Positions 13,452 through 23,789 of a DNA stretch of 64,000 nucleotides are shown piece after piece. The stretch comes from Bigelowiella natans CCMP2755 (lineage: Eukaryota; Cercozoa; Chlorarachniophyceae): assembly GCA_000320545.1 (NCBI GenBank), contig ADNK01001197.1, positions 62,001-126,000 on the forward strand, written 5' to 3'. Under the pieces are notes generated by a model that searched no databases, was not told where the DNA came from, and worked only from the letters and a program-made list of their open reading frames with translations. The translations under genes and the position numbers were made by a program. Position 1 is the first letter of the stretch; the number at the start of each line of letters is the position of its first letter.

Positions 13452-15170
13452 ATGGAGCCCTGGATTTGGGCAGCTGTTGCGGTTCTGGTGAGAAAACCTG
13501 TGAAGTGCACAATGCTTTTTCAGAATAGATCTTTTTATAATACCCTCTATCTTCTGGGTACAATAGTTGTGCTTCTTCTTCTTCTTCTTCTTCTTCTTCT
13601 TCTTCCAGGTGTCAATCACTGGGGTTCTCATCGGAAGCATAGGTTGCTTCACAATATCTTTGTATTTAGGCACATCAAGTGTTATAGTAACTCATATTTA
13701 GGAGTAGGGGGTGTCATTCTAGTTCCTGTAATGCTGGAACTCAACGTCAACGTAAAGACGGCCGTTGCTTCTTCGATGGCCTCTTACATTGCTGCAGGGG
13801 TGATTCAGTAACGTTGAGGGATGCGATTCCATCACTCCTCCAGTGCTCCTAATTGTCATTCCAACTCATTGTTGTTTTAGTTGGTTGGTACTATCTCCTA
13901 CTTGCGTATCAATTCTCTTGAAAAGAGCGCAGTGTGGTTTGGGCTCGGTAATAGAGACTGATATCAATTAACAAGAAGAAATATGACGAGAAGACGATGT
14001 CGAACGAATAGCCCTTTGCCACATAAAATAGAACAATGATGCACAACTTTGCCTTCCAATCCAATACCCTTCTTCCCCCCTTTCCTTCTTTCGTAGGAGC
14101 TACGCCAGGAGCCCTTGTGGGGTCGTACTGTATACATCGAATGCGCGACAGTGATCTCACGATCTGCACATACATTCTGATCTTTATTTCGGCACTTTTC
14201 ACGCTTGTACGGATGCTTCTGGATTACCACAGTAGCAACAGCGGAAATCAAGGACGGGGTCAGAAGGTTGGCGATCCTTGTAAAGGCGTTCCCCCCGCAC
14301 CTATGGCTCTGAAAGCGTACCGAGTAGACAATGGCAAGATGCCGTGCACCAGTAGCCCCGCGACAACTAAACCTCACCACGACTCAAAAGCTCAGCACAA
14401 AAACAATATCACGTCGAATACAGTCAACAAAAAAAGAAATTCCGCGTTAGAAGGCAACAGCATCATATCAACATCAGCACAGGATGAAGGAGCGGTAGAA
14501 GCAGCGGCATCAACAGGAATGTCGACCCAGCGAGTATCGTCGTTAATGCATTCAGAACCAACTGTGATAATAGAGGAAGCAGACTCTAAAAGCATGGTAA
14601 ATAATGGTTCTGATCTCCTCGGGGAAGGTGGCAAGGGCAACTCTTCCAGCTTTAACACCGTATTCACACAATGGAAACGGATTTTTATGGGCATCTTCGT
14701 TGGATTTGGATCTGCACTAACAGGAACCAGCGGTCCAGTGATCATACTTCCTATTCTATTCCTCACAGAAAACATGCCACCATTAACTGCACTCGGGATC
14801 GCTCAGTCAGTACAGGTGAATATGGAATATATTTGTCTTAACTTTTCCATGTCATAAGCTCCATATCTCATTTTTTGGTCGAAGTATTTTAGAGATGGAT
14901 TGGACGTGTGCGTGTATCGTTTTTGCCTATTTGTGATGCGAACAGATACCTATTGCCACATTCGCAACGATTGGAAACGTGGTTTTTGGGCAAAATACAC
15001 TCAATGTTTATTTGGCTCTACTTCTTGCCGGTGGGTTAGCGATTTTTGTTCCAGTAGGTTCCTACATAGCTCACATTGTCCCGCGCAATTTATTAAAAGC
15101 AATTGTTAATGTTGCATTGTTGATAGCAGCCTCATCACTTATTGTCAGAATAGCAATTAGGTCCTCCTAG
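13452..15170 (+). CDS. TauE/SafE-family membrane permease (sulfite/organosulfonate exporter type)
   Basis: Six exons join in phase: 13452-13487, 13609-13642, 13702-13799, 13881-13947, 14097-14815 and 14946-15170, giving 392 residues. The first five introns are 121, 59, 81, 149 and 130 bp. Once joined, the N-terminal half shows the family's first signature (GSIGVGGVILVP) and a following LVGTISYLRI helix. The C-terminal half repeats it (GFGSALTGTSGPVIILP), as expected for the duplicated four-plus-four helix fold. Between the halves is a hydrophilic Ser/Lys/Asn-rich loop of about 120 residues (14220-14660), longer than in bacterial members. These proteins export sulfite or small organic anions across a membrane; the substrate here is inferred only from family. 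The first 500 bp is cut into four tiny exons, so simple ORF calling misses the N terminus. Confidence 0.85.
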
Positions 15171-15872
15171 TCTTAGTCGATCAACGCCTTGGTGAATTGA
15201 GAAAATTTCATTGGTGTGAAATCAAAAAGAGATATATGCTGCTTGCCACGCAGAGGGTGAAACTTTGAGGTCATCGCCCTGCTTGCACCTAGCTTGTGCG
15301 CTGACTTGTACCTCTCGCAGCGGCGTTATGCGCGTGCATGGTGAGTGCAGAGTGCTAGAGTGCATCGTTGTCACGGCGCAGCTTACTATGACTTAGCCTG
15401 CAAAGATGTGATTAAGCCTCCTGCACTAGTGCAGTGTTTCTGCCCACTAGCCCACCCCCGTGCAGATATGTTCGATCATTGTACTCGGGCAGGAAATTAG
15501 CACTTCATAGCACGTAAGAGACTGAGCATGTTGATTTATAAACCAATACAACTAGACAACAGGCATCATGATAGCATTATCATGCACTCACTTTTTGTAC
15601 GATGAGTGGCGGATGAGTGATGCCACCAGAGCTGTGCAACTCAAATGACTTGGATGCCCACCTATAGCGCATGGACAGACATCACTAAAGATAAAATCAG
15701 CCTGCCCAGCATCATCGCTACCACATGGATGTGATCCATCGCAGGCGCTGCTATATCTAGATATATGACCTCATCATCTTCATCATGCATGAGTGCATAG
15801 CATCACACTCATCTCTAGATCTAGTCATCGTTGCATGCCATGCATGCTCATGTGTCCATGCAATATGTGCGT

Positions 15873-15957
<85 letters not shown>

Positions 15958-16097
15958 GTAGCAACGAGCATGTATTCTTGGGTGAATCCCACATTATGTG
16001 ATGGACATCATTAGGGTCAGGCACAGCTACTTCCACGTTAGTGCTTGCGCATTGAACGCCCACAAACGCCACACTTTGCTTGTGGATGAGAATTTCA
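15171..16097. other. Tail-to-tail intergenic island 2
   Basis: This spacer separates the 3' ends of the TauE gene (+) and the epimerase gene (-). It has no credible exon. It carries many GCATG/CTAG/TGCATGCA words and a long compound dinucleotide repeat at 15873-15954. Confidence 0.55.
15873..15954. repeat. Compound (CA)n(TA)n microsatellite
   Basis: About 17 CA units are followed directly by about 24 AT units. Open frames across it translate to alternating His/Thr and Ile/Tyr and are artefacts. Confidence 0.95.
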
Positions 16098-16906
16098 TCA
16101 CAGCATATCATCGGGGGCTTGCACAAGTTCAAGCAGAACTCCACATCCACCAATAGGATACTTGTCGTTTCCTTTCGGATGGATGAAACACACATCGTGA
16201 CCAGAAGCCCCTTTTCGAATCCCGCCTGGTGTAAACCGAACACCTAGTACGTACAAAAAGAGCTCATAAACATTCATCCTAATAATAGGTACTTTCGAAC
16301 CTTTCTCTGTAAGATGTTCAACAGCAACTTTCAAATCGTCAACCCAAAGGCCGATGTGATTTAGAGCAGGGATGTGGACCTGAGCAATATTACAGTTCAC
16401 TGTGGCCAATTTGTATTTCCCCCCGACCAACCACCACCTTTGGACTTTTATCTGGGTTGAGAGGTTCCATCAAGTCAAGTTCTACAGCCTTAAATAAACC
16501 ACAAAACTCTACGTTATCTGATTTTCCCCAAAACAAACGATAAGATTCTCTTACCCAGCTGCCTTCTCCAAGCATCAATATATCTTCGGAAACATTCTCT
16601 TTTTCACTTGTGTAATCTCCAATTTTGGGAACGTTAAGAATGTTACCTGGATTAAATGAGTATATAAGGCGAACTTCAACATATCATTGGTTTGAACCGT
16701 GCAGGTCAGAATTTACCCCAAAGATTGGATAGCTCTGACTTGTTCAGAGAGCCAATGGCGACCTGCTGCAAGCCTAGAACCTTAAAGGGTGGATTCCCCT
16801 TGGAGGATGATGCGAATTTTCGTACGGATTGCCAGGATACCCTAGAAATCCAAGTCCTGGTTCCGGTTGTTGGAAGCAATCGCCTCATCTTCATTGCCAT
16901 CATCAT
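16098..16906 (-). CDS. MCEE: Methylmalonyl-CoA epimerase-like VOC protein, mitochondrial
   Basis: Five exons join in phase (16906-16717, 16646-16555, 16488-16438, 16379-16301, 16243-16098), giving 185 residues. The first 40 residues are Arg/Ser-rich with no acids, a good mitochondrial presequence. The body is a VOC/glyoxalase-fold pair of beta-alpha-beta-beta-beta modules. The first starts at GLQQVAIG and runs through ELDLMEPL; the second starts at LNHIGLWV and runs through [10 protein letters not shown] to [10 protein letters not shown], matching the end of animal and bacterial methylmalonyl-CoA epimerases (GGVLVELEQ). The enzyme interconverts the methylmalonyl-CoA epimers in propionate metabolism. 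His in the second module and Glu near the C terminus are kept. The usual first metal His (NHVAIA) is Gln here, so activity needs testing. Another VOC dioxygenase-like role is the main alternative. Confidence 0.8.
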
Positions 16907-16943
16907 TATTATTCCGTAAAATTATCTATCAGCTGAGTGAACA

Positions 16944-17840
16944 ATGATGATGATGATGATGATGATGGTGATGGTGATGATGGTGGTAGTGGTAGATGGT
17001 GATGATGATAGCAATACGGTGGTGGCAGGCAGCAGTGACAAAGTAGATAGAGCTATTCTTCCGCTACTAGATGCTCTTTCCCTACCCTATGACCTTGTAT
17101 TCAATTCTCGGAGGAAAGATCGGAAATATCTGTCGATAGCTGAGTTGAGATCTGGGCAGATTTTTGTTATAATATTTACTATGAAGTACTTCCTTGCAGA
17201 TAACAACGCACACAACAATGCATGGCACTTTCGGCAATTTTAAGTCGTTGAAGGACCGGTGCCCAAAAAACCCATTGATTTATTCTGTGCGACAATGTAA
17301 AAGATATGTCGTATGACGAAATACCATCTATATTTCCTTCTAGGCATCCGACGGACTCGTGCAACTGACTGCAGTGTGCTTGCATCAGGCATCTGCTTCG
17401 AATCACGGGTCATTGGCAGACAGATGTGGGTTGCATCGTTTCTAAAGAGCTAGTGGAAAAGAATTCCAGTCCGCAAGCGCTGGTGGCCAACAATGCCGGT
17501 TCACCACCAGCCCACATTTGCAAGGAATCTCAACAGAAGCTGGAAGTTGAGTGCGAGAAAAGAAGGCCGCCCGTGCAAATCCATCACTCTCAAGGTGCAT
17601 GGAAAGGGCGAGATGGTGGCCAAGTTTGGAATTGCTGGGGCCAGTCCCACGGCATCTGACCATGTTGCAATCTCAGAGAAGGGGTCTGATGCCTCCGATC
17701 ACGTGACATCGAACATTGGCATTGCCAGATGTTGGCATTGTGAAAAATGGCGGCAAGCTAGTGGCAAGACCAGAACTTTGAAAATGCAACAAATTGCTTT
17801 CTCGTGTTTGCCTACTTTGGTACTGACGACCTACTGCTGA
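16944..17840 (+). other. Unresolved candidate gene or exons on the plus strand
   Basis: The strand alternation of the window predicts a plus-strand gene here. Two coding-like pieces exist but I could not join them. One spans about 17010-17160 (acidic start, then a LPLLDALSLPYDLVF segment). The other starts at 17426 with MGCIVSK, an N-myristoylation plus palmitoylation-type signal of membrane-tethered proteins, and runs about 75 codons. A third frame at about 17580-17840 may be a continuation of the second. None shows a recognised domain. The first piece is preceded by an ATG/GTG trinucleotide repeat (16944-17000). Treat this as a place to look, not as a called gene. Confidence 0.25.
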
Positions 17841-19693
17841 ACTGAATTTGTTAGAATGACATGGTGAAAATCACAGGCACATCACATGTCTTTTGTGAAA
17901 TCAATCTTTGTTGTTGAAAATGACGCCGGCAAAAATCCACAGTCAGAGCATCGCGCCATTGCCCACGATGTCGCACAAATTTTCGCCACTGTCAGCTAGC
18001 CGTGAACTTGCTTTTCTTTTTCCTTGCGTCCTCGATCATTTCCATCACATTGATGCCAACAACCCAGAACTCTGCTAGCTAGCTAGCTCGAGAGCCTTTT
18101 CGTTCAAATGAAGTCCATTGCAAACGAAATGCTGAAGGATTCTGCTGTCGACTGGAGGACAAGGAAAAACACTCGAGCTTTCTCCGCTTCTGATGCACCG
18201 AACAAAATCAGTTCAGCAACGTGTGCTTTGGCGACGGACTTTTTGCTGCTAATCGCAATGCGATGCAGTGTCTGACAGTTTGTTGCTCCACCAATGGCCG
18301 TGTGGTTTTTTGGACGACACACTGTGAGTTCCGCCTTTTGATCCCCAGCTTTCTTCTTGATGTGTTCTCAGCATTTGTCCATCTGGTCTTTCACGCCGTC
18401 CGAGAAAGTTTTCAAAGTCGAATGAACAGGAACTCGTGATTTGGCATGTGTTCTGCTCAATCATTGGCGCATCGCACGCTCAAATCCAGAAAGCATCACG
18501 CCATGTTTGAACATGGCAGCGCGCCGTGCTAGCGTGCCTCGAGAGCGCGGGCGCTCGAACCGCTAGACCGCATCGATCGGTCAGTTGCAAATTTCGAAAA
18601 AAAAAGATGATTTCAATGATGTGCATGACGCCTGTCCGCCACTATCGATCGTGCGATGCGCATTGCTAGATTGCCTAGTCGGGTTCGCATGCCCATACGC
18701 ACTCGTCTAAATGCACGTGCGCGTGTCATTATTGCAGAATGCACTAGTGCACACCAAGGCATGTGAATCTACAAAGTAAATACACAAACATGGATCAATG
18801 TCAATTGCAACACCGCTTGCTTATTCCCGAAAATTGCATCCAACATGGAATGATATGAACGTTGTAGACGCAGTCATAAGCAACTTCATTTGAACAACAA
18901 TGGAAATATCAGATGTGTCCACAAATAGATACTATATATATGTATATGTATATATATTTGCATGTAAAGTATGTATTAATGTTTAGTAATGAAAAATCTC
19001 GGTAAATGCACGTGCACCACTGTGCATGCACAATTCGAGAAATAATTACGCATAGTATAGACGAGCGTCGACTATCAACAGACTCTAGAATAAATATTTT
19101 ATTTTATTTTTAATTCAAATAACACATCCAACAATACCACACCGATGTATATGTGTAGATATATCCATCCCGTATTTGCTTTATAATAATCCATTAGATA
19201 AGAAACCAACGAGAAGAGTATTTAGAATCATTGGTTATCACATTCATGCGAGTGGGTGGTATATGTTAAGGACAGTAAAAGAACCAATGGATAATACCAG
19301 ATTATGATGGATCTTAAATATGAAAAGTGATACGTACAAACTTTGTCATCTTATTGTGCACTATGCATACAAAAACACAACATCACGCATTCTCACAATA
19401 ATAAAGCACACAGCTATAATTTTGGGTATGTGTGAGTGCGTGTGTTAAATAAATACTAAATTATTCGTTTTTGGGTAACTAAAGTTTATGATTTTCCCAT
19501 AATTTTTCCTTGAATGCTAAGTGTAAAATTCTTATTATCCGAATTTCATGTCTAAAGACAGGTTGTATCTGTATGAATATAATTTTTTGTGATGATCACA
19601 AACAATGGTGTGAGCACATCATTAGAATAACTTTTAAGTTAGGATAATCGAGAAAGATTCGTATTCCTAATCACTGCCGTAGTAGTAGTAATA

Positions 19694-19724
<31 letters not shown>

Positions 19725-20111
19725 CACATATGTGCGTGATTACGTGATGAAACTGTGCCCTAAGATTTGGCGGAATGGTTATGCATCTGTTTTTTACCAC
19801 TGAAAAACAATATCACCAATCCTTACTTTAAATAAAAAGAACGCTCCCGTGGAAAGATAACCGTGTGGTTTAATAAAATTTCGTGGGGAGAAAGAACAAC
19901 GGATCATGTAATAATTCGACAATATGTTTAAGATAAAATGAATACTGAGCACATCGATTCCTCTGTGGATAATACCATGGAGGGTGTCAATTAACTAGCA
20001 CTAAAATATCATATTTTCTATCGGAAAATCATTCAATAATATGATGTTTCGATACTGAGTAACAAATCGGATTTTCAGTCGAGTTTCCTCCACTGTTTTA
20101 CCGAAGTCAAC
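17841..20111. other. Gene-poor stretch upstream of the LOTUS gene's 3' end
   Basis: No supported gene. The left part (to about 18780) has the CTAG/CATGC-rich character of the tail-to-tail islands, including GCTAGCTAGCTAG-type runs near 18075. The rest is AT-rich with a (GTA)n repeat at 19678-19720. A 56-codon open frame starting at 18110 has no motif I recognise. Confidence 0.5.
19678..19720. repeat. (TAG)n trinucleotide microsatellite
   Basis: About 14 near-perfect TAG/GTA units in non-coding, AT-rich sequence. Confidence 0.9.
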
Positions 20112-22647
20112 TTAAACCTGCTCCAATTTGACATTTTCGTCCTCATTTGTCACATGAATCTTAGTATTCGATTCGCCGTAGCCCTCACCGTTTAGAATCT
20201 TGTTCATTTTTAATTCAGCTGGAATAGTATTTTCATCGGCTCCGGAATCAATTTTCACTTCCTGATTGATAACACCTTGGTCAGCATCTGTTGTTTGTGA
20301 AAAGAAGACGCAATATCAAATGTTCTAAAAAGCGTAACTACTACTCACTTCATGTGGTGCTAGTGAATCTGAAGGCAAAGGCCATGATGCTTTCCCACCG
20401 CCGCTCACTCTGTGAGAAGCACCATGAAAGTTTCGTTCCCATTCCTCATGAACATGCCAATACAACGCCATAAGAGCCCTTCCATCTTCGATTGGGTTCC
20501 GGACCGATGCACTTAGTCCAAGAACTTTTTCGATCAACTAAAACAACAACAACAACAACAACAGTTGGGATAAGAAACTCGAAGAAATGGACGACAGATA
20601 GATGGGATGAACAACCTCTGGCAATGACTTTATAGTCGGAGTATACATCCGCTGGGCGATGTTTCGGATCGAACGCGCAGGGATTGATAAATGCAATTCC
20701 TACAAAATAGAGGGAATGCATTACTACCAATGGATGACGACCAAACACAATTAATGACGAGATGAAAAGTGGTTTTACCATGAGGAAATATTCCATATCT
20801 AATGCTATCACAGTTCGGCCAACAAGCATCTTCTGCAGCAGGGATCTAGCAGCTGTTAGTGTGGTTGCTCGCTTCATATCTGCGGGAGAAACTCCACTCT
20901 CTTCTGTGTTGTAATCTGATATACAAAGTCATTGTGAACAACAAAAACAACGACAAAAACAACAGCAGCACAATCCTCTATTTCCGACGATATCATTATA
21001 ATTATCGATGGTGGTAGTACCTAGAATATCTCCTGGAGGGCGAATAATTTCGTCGAAAAGCACATGCCCGTACAAATTTACTACGACAATTCTACCAATT
21101 CGGAGTTCGCCGCGTTCAGAGCCATTGATTCCCACTTGTACCATGCCGCATGCGAGTGACACAAGTCGAGTCATCTTCGTACCACCGGTGTAAGCAGGTA
21201 AGCGAATTGTGTAAGCACTTTTCAGTACGTTCGTGCGTAAACGAGAGGATAAAGCAGATGTGAAAAGAGAGGATGGCCGGGATCCTGCATCAGGTGTTGC
21301 AGATGTATCTTTGCCTCGTGCCATTCCATTTGTATTCTTGTCGCCATTTTCGCGGTCTGTCCAGTGAGCGCCAAGCGGCGTCCCTGGGGCAGACACAACC
21401 CCGCTCCAACCAAGAGATCTTAGATTTGTTGATGAGTGTCTTGGATGCGTTGGCACTCTCTCCTGATAGCCAGCACTACCTGTTGCACGTAGAGAATTTG
21501 CAGCAACAGGAGTCGTATTTGCGAGGAGCCGTACGGCAGCCGAGGAGGGATGCCCACCGCGAAGCAGAAGTTCATGTTGTGAGTTAGGAGACCGGGTTTC
21601 ACCAGAAGGAGAAATTCCATTAGACCGTGTTTTCTTTGATCGGCGACGCCTTTGTGCCCTGCGTCCATAAGCAGAGGGACTATCGATTCCCATCAACGGA
21701 TCTCCAATCGCTCCCCCTCCAGGAGGACCAGGAATTCCCAACTGCACAGGCGATGCCAGAGAAGACGGAGGAGCTGGACTTTGATGATGGTTACTTGGAG
21801 CGGGGTTCGCCTGTAGATAGTTGGAGTTTGTATTCCTTCTTAGTGTGACATGTGGGTTGTAAGGATGGTCATTTCCCATAACGCATTTGTCTTGTTGCCC
21901 CTGCAAGAACTTCTTGAGACCTCCATATCGCTCCTTCAAAATCGAGGGTAATGCATGGTTATTAGCTTCCTTGTGCATCAAGGTTCCTAGTTTGGCAATA
22001 GCCATTCCGCCTGGGTATCTTCGGAGCACCGTACAGGCTAGCTCTACGATTTCTTCATGAGTCACAGCAGTATCTCCCCCGCGGCTTCCTCGACCTCCTC
22101 TCGATTTCCCATTGCCGGCTGCTGACTGCGTCTTTGCATGCTCCCCATCAGCATAGTAACCAGAGCCGTCATCTCGCGCACCATTGCCACGAACACGCTC
22201 AACAACTCGAGGGGAGGCGCTCGCTAACCATTTCTTATCGAGTAACTGTCGGATCATCCTCATCTCGTCCTAAAATAAAACCTATCAAACTTATATTTCT
22301 CAAAAATTTCACAAAAAAACATACCGCCATGTTGTCCACAATAGCTTTGTACTCTCTCACAGTACAGCGGAGTTCATGCAGTTCCATTTGCTGCTGCCTG
22401 CAAATTTTGTAGAGATTACATATTGGCGGCAAAACAAACCACACCACGTAGCATGATAAGAAACGTATGATCAGAAATTGCACGTAGATGCTATCAACCT
22501 GCAGTGCAAAGCATAGCCTTGTAGATTTTTATGAAGAAGATCTATTTCTGATCGCTCAGGGCCTCTTGCCACTCGGTCATTCGATCCATTTCGCGAGATC
22601 ATCTGATCAATGGAAGGCTTGCCATTCATTCCTTGAGTACCATTCAT
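20112..22647 (-). CDS. LOTUS/OST-HTH domain protein with degenerate REX4-type exonuclease domain
   Basis: Seven exons join in phase: 22647-22499, 22397-22325, 22269-21021, 20915-20779, 20699-20616, 20537-20345 and 20287-20112, giving 686 residues. Residues 40-80 form a short coiled coil. A LOTUS (OST-HTH) winged-helix-like domain follows (THEEIVELACTVLRRYPGG... to PHVTLRR, about residues 140-215). A 200-residue Ser/Pro/Gly-rich linker leads to a fold matching REX4/ISG20 DEDDh exonucleases: LACGMVQVG, then VVNLYGHVLFDE, DYNTEESGV, LVGRTVIALD, RNIAQ and IEDGRALMALYW. The usual DCEMVGVG reads ACGMVQVG, so the first Asp and Glu are Ala and Gly; VGH is VGR, DT is NI, and the late HxxxD keeps only Asp. 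Fold retained and catalysis lost is the likely state. LOTUS domains bind RNA or Vasa-type helicases, so an RNA-binding regulator is plausible. The splice choice before the last exon is ambiguous: a GTGAGT donor 4 bp upstream would give a shorter tail. Confidence 0.82.
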
Positions 22648-23789
22648 CTTGAGCTAATTTTCCCTCGAGACCCCTTATTAAAATTTTAGATATTCCTCAC
22701 GGGTCTAGAGTTAGAGGACTAGGACCACCAAAGCTGCAACTGCGTGAAGCGTTAAGCAGAAGACAGATTCATCCAGCTCCGTCACTCTTCTGCTTCGCCG
22801 CTTAGAATTTGTGAGATGTATGTTTTGCACGTAGGATAGAAAAAGTATCGAAATTCATCATAATAAATTATGTTTGGTCATAGGATTCCCAGTCGTTAAC
22901 ATATAAACAGCGCCAGGGATTTGGTTCGAAACCACTCAATGTTTTAAAACTTCGCCAGTATTCCTAAACCTAGAACATTTCGAAGTTTTCTCTTAAGTGA
23001 GAGAGAAAAACATGTCGCTTCTTCCGATTGGATTTGTGCAGTTTGAACACTGCAAATTTATTTGTTGCAGTGTGCAATATCCCATTACGACTACGTAGAA
23101 ACCTGAAACTTTCTAAAAATAGTCTTTACATACTCGCACCGAATTTTTTTTTTCGCCAGTTCCTGCCTTTTCTTCTTGCTGTATTTCTTTATGCTGCAAT
23201 AATAATGTTCGAGTTGCCTGCGTCATGCAAAAGAATGGATAGAAGAATCAGATCAAATAGTTGGCACTCTTTTTCGAATCTTATATTTTTTAATGAGTTT
23301 CATTACAATGTTAGATTTAATTGTCTGATCAATAGCTGAAAAATATCGAATATCTCCAACGAAAATTAGTCAGTGAATTTACCAAAAGTCTTACTTAGCT
23401 TGTTCTTCTCATCGTGCTCCCAAGATGAGCGAAGAAATCAACAGACATTGCCCAAGGAGCGACAGGCTGGGATGGCAAAAGATTTGATTTTAATCTGCGA
23501 CATGAAACCATTGCGATTCTATGCTAAAATAAAGGATTTTTACCGAATCTCCGCTAGACTCACAGACAATTCGATTCGCAAAGTTAAGACCTTTTGAAAC
23601 TCCAAGTTAATCATTTAAGTAAATATTCAAGTCTTAATTACATGAACGACTTGTCCTCAAATCATTAAATTCAGTGTATGAAGATAAAGTTCTCCATTGC
23701 GGCCATTATGTTACATCTGAAAGTCTAGAGCGCAAGGCACACCTTGCTAAGTCAGCCTCCTGCCAGCGAAAACTAAACAGCAATTAACA
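22648..23789. promoter_or_regulatory. Head-to-head spacer between LOTUS-REX and epsin genes
   Basis: This spacer of 1.1 kb is unusually long for a divergent junction here. It is AT-rich, with short open frames at 23028-23339 and 23373-23597 that lack motifs. The CTAG/CATG palindromes of the tail-to-tail islands are absent. I see no RNA gene. Confidence 0.4.

Noticed and set aside
13679-13701. A 23-nt GT-AG intron in the TauE gene, like the tiny introns of chlorarachniophyte nucleomorphs
   Set aside because: A 59-nt intron (13643-13701) keeps phase and restores the family's G-x-GVGG motif; it fits the other intron sizes here.
15793-16014. ORFs of alternating His-Thr and Ile-Tyr
   Set aside because: They run through the (CA)n(TA)n microsatellite and have no other content.
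20446-20877. Minus-strand frame through the intron between REX exons (residues after EYFLM)
   Set aside because: Exon 20699-20616 read in the phase set by splicing gives the REX-like ELHLSIPARSIRNIAQ continuation; the unspliced frame does not.
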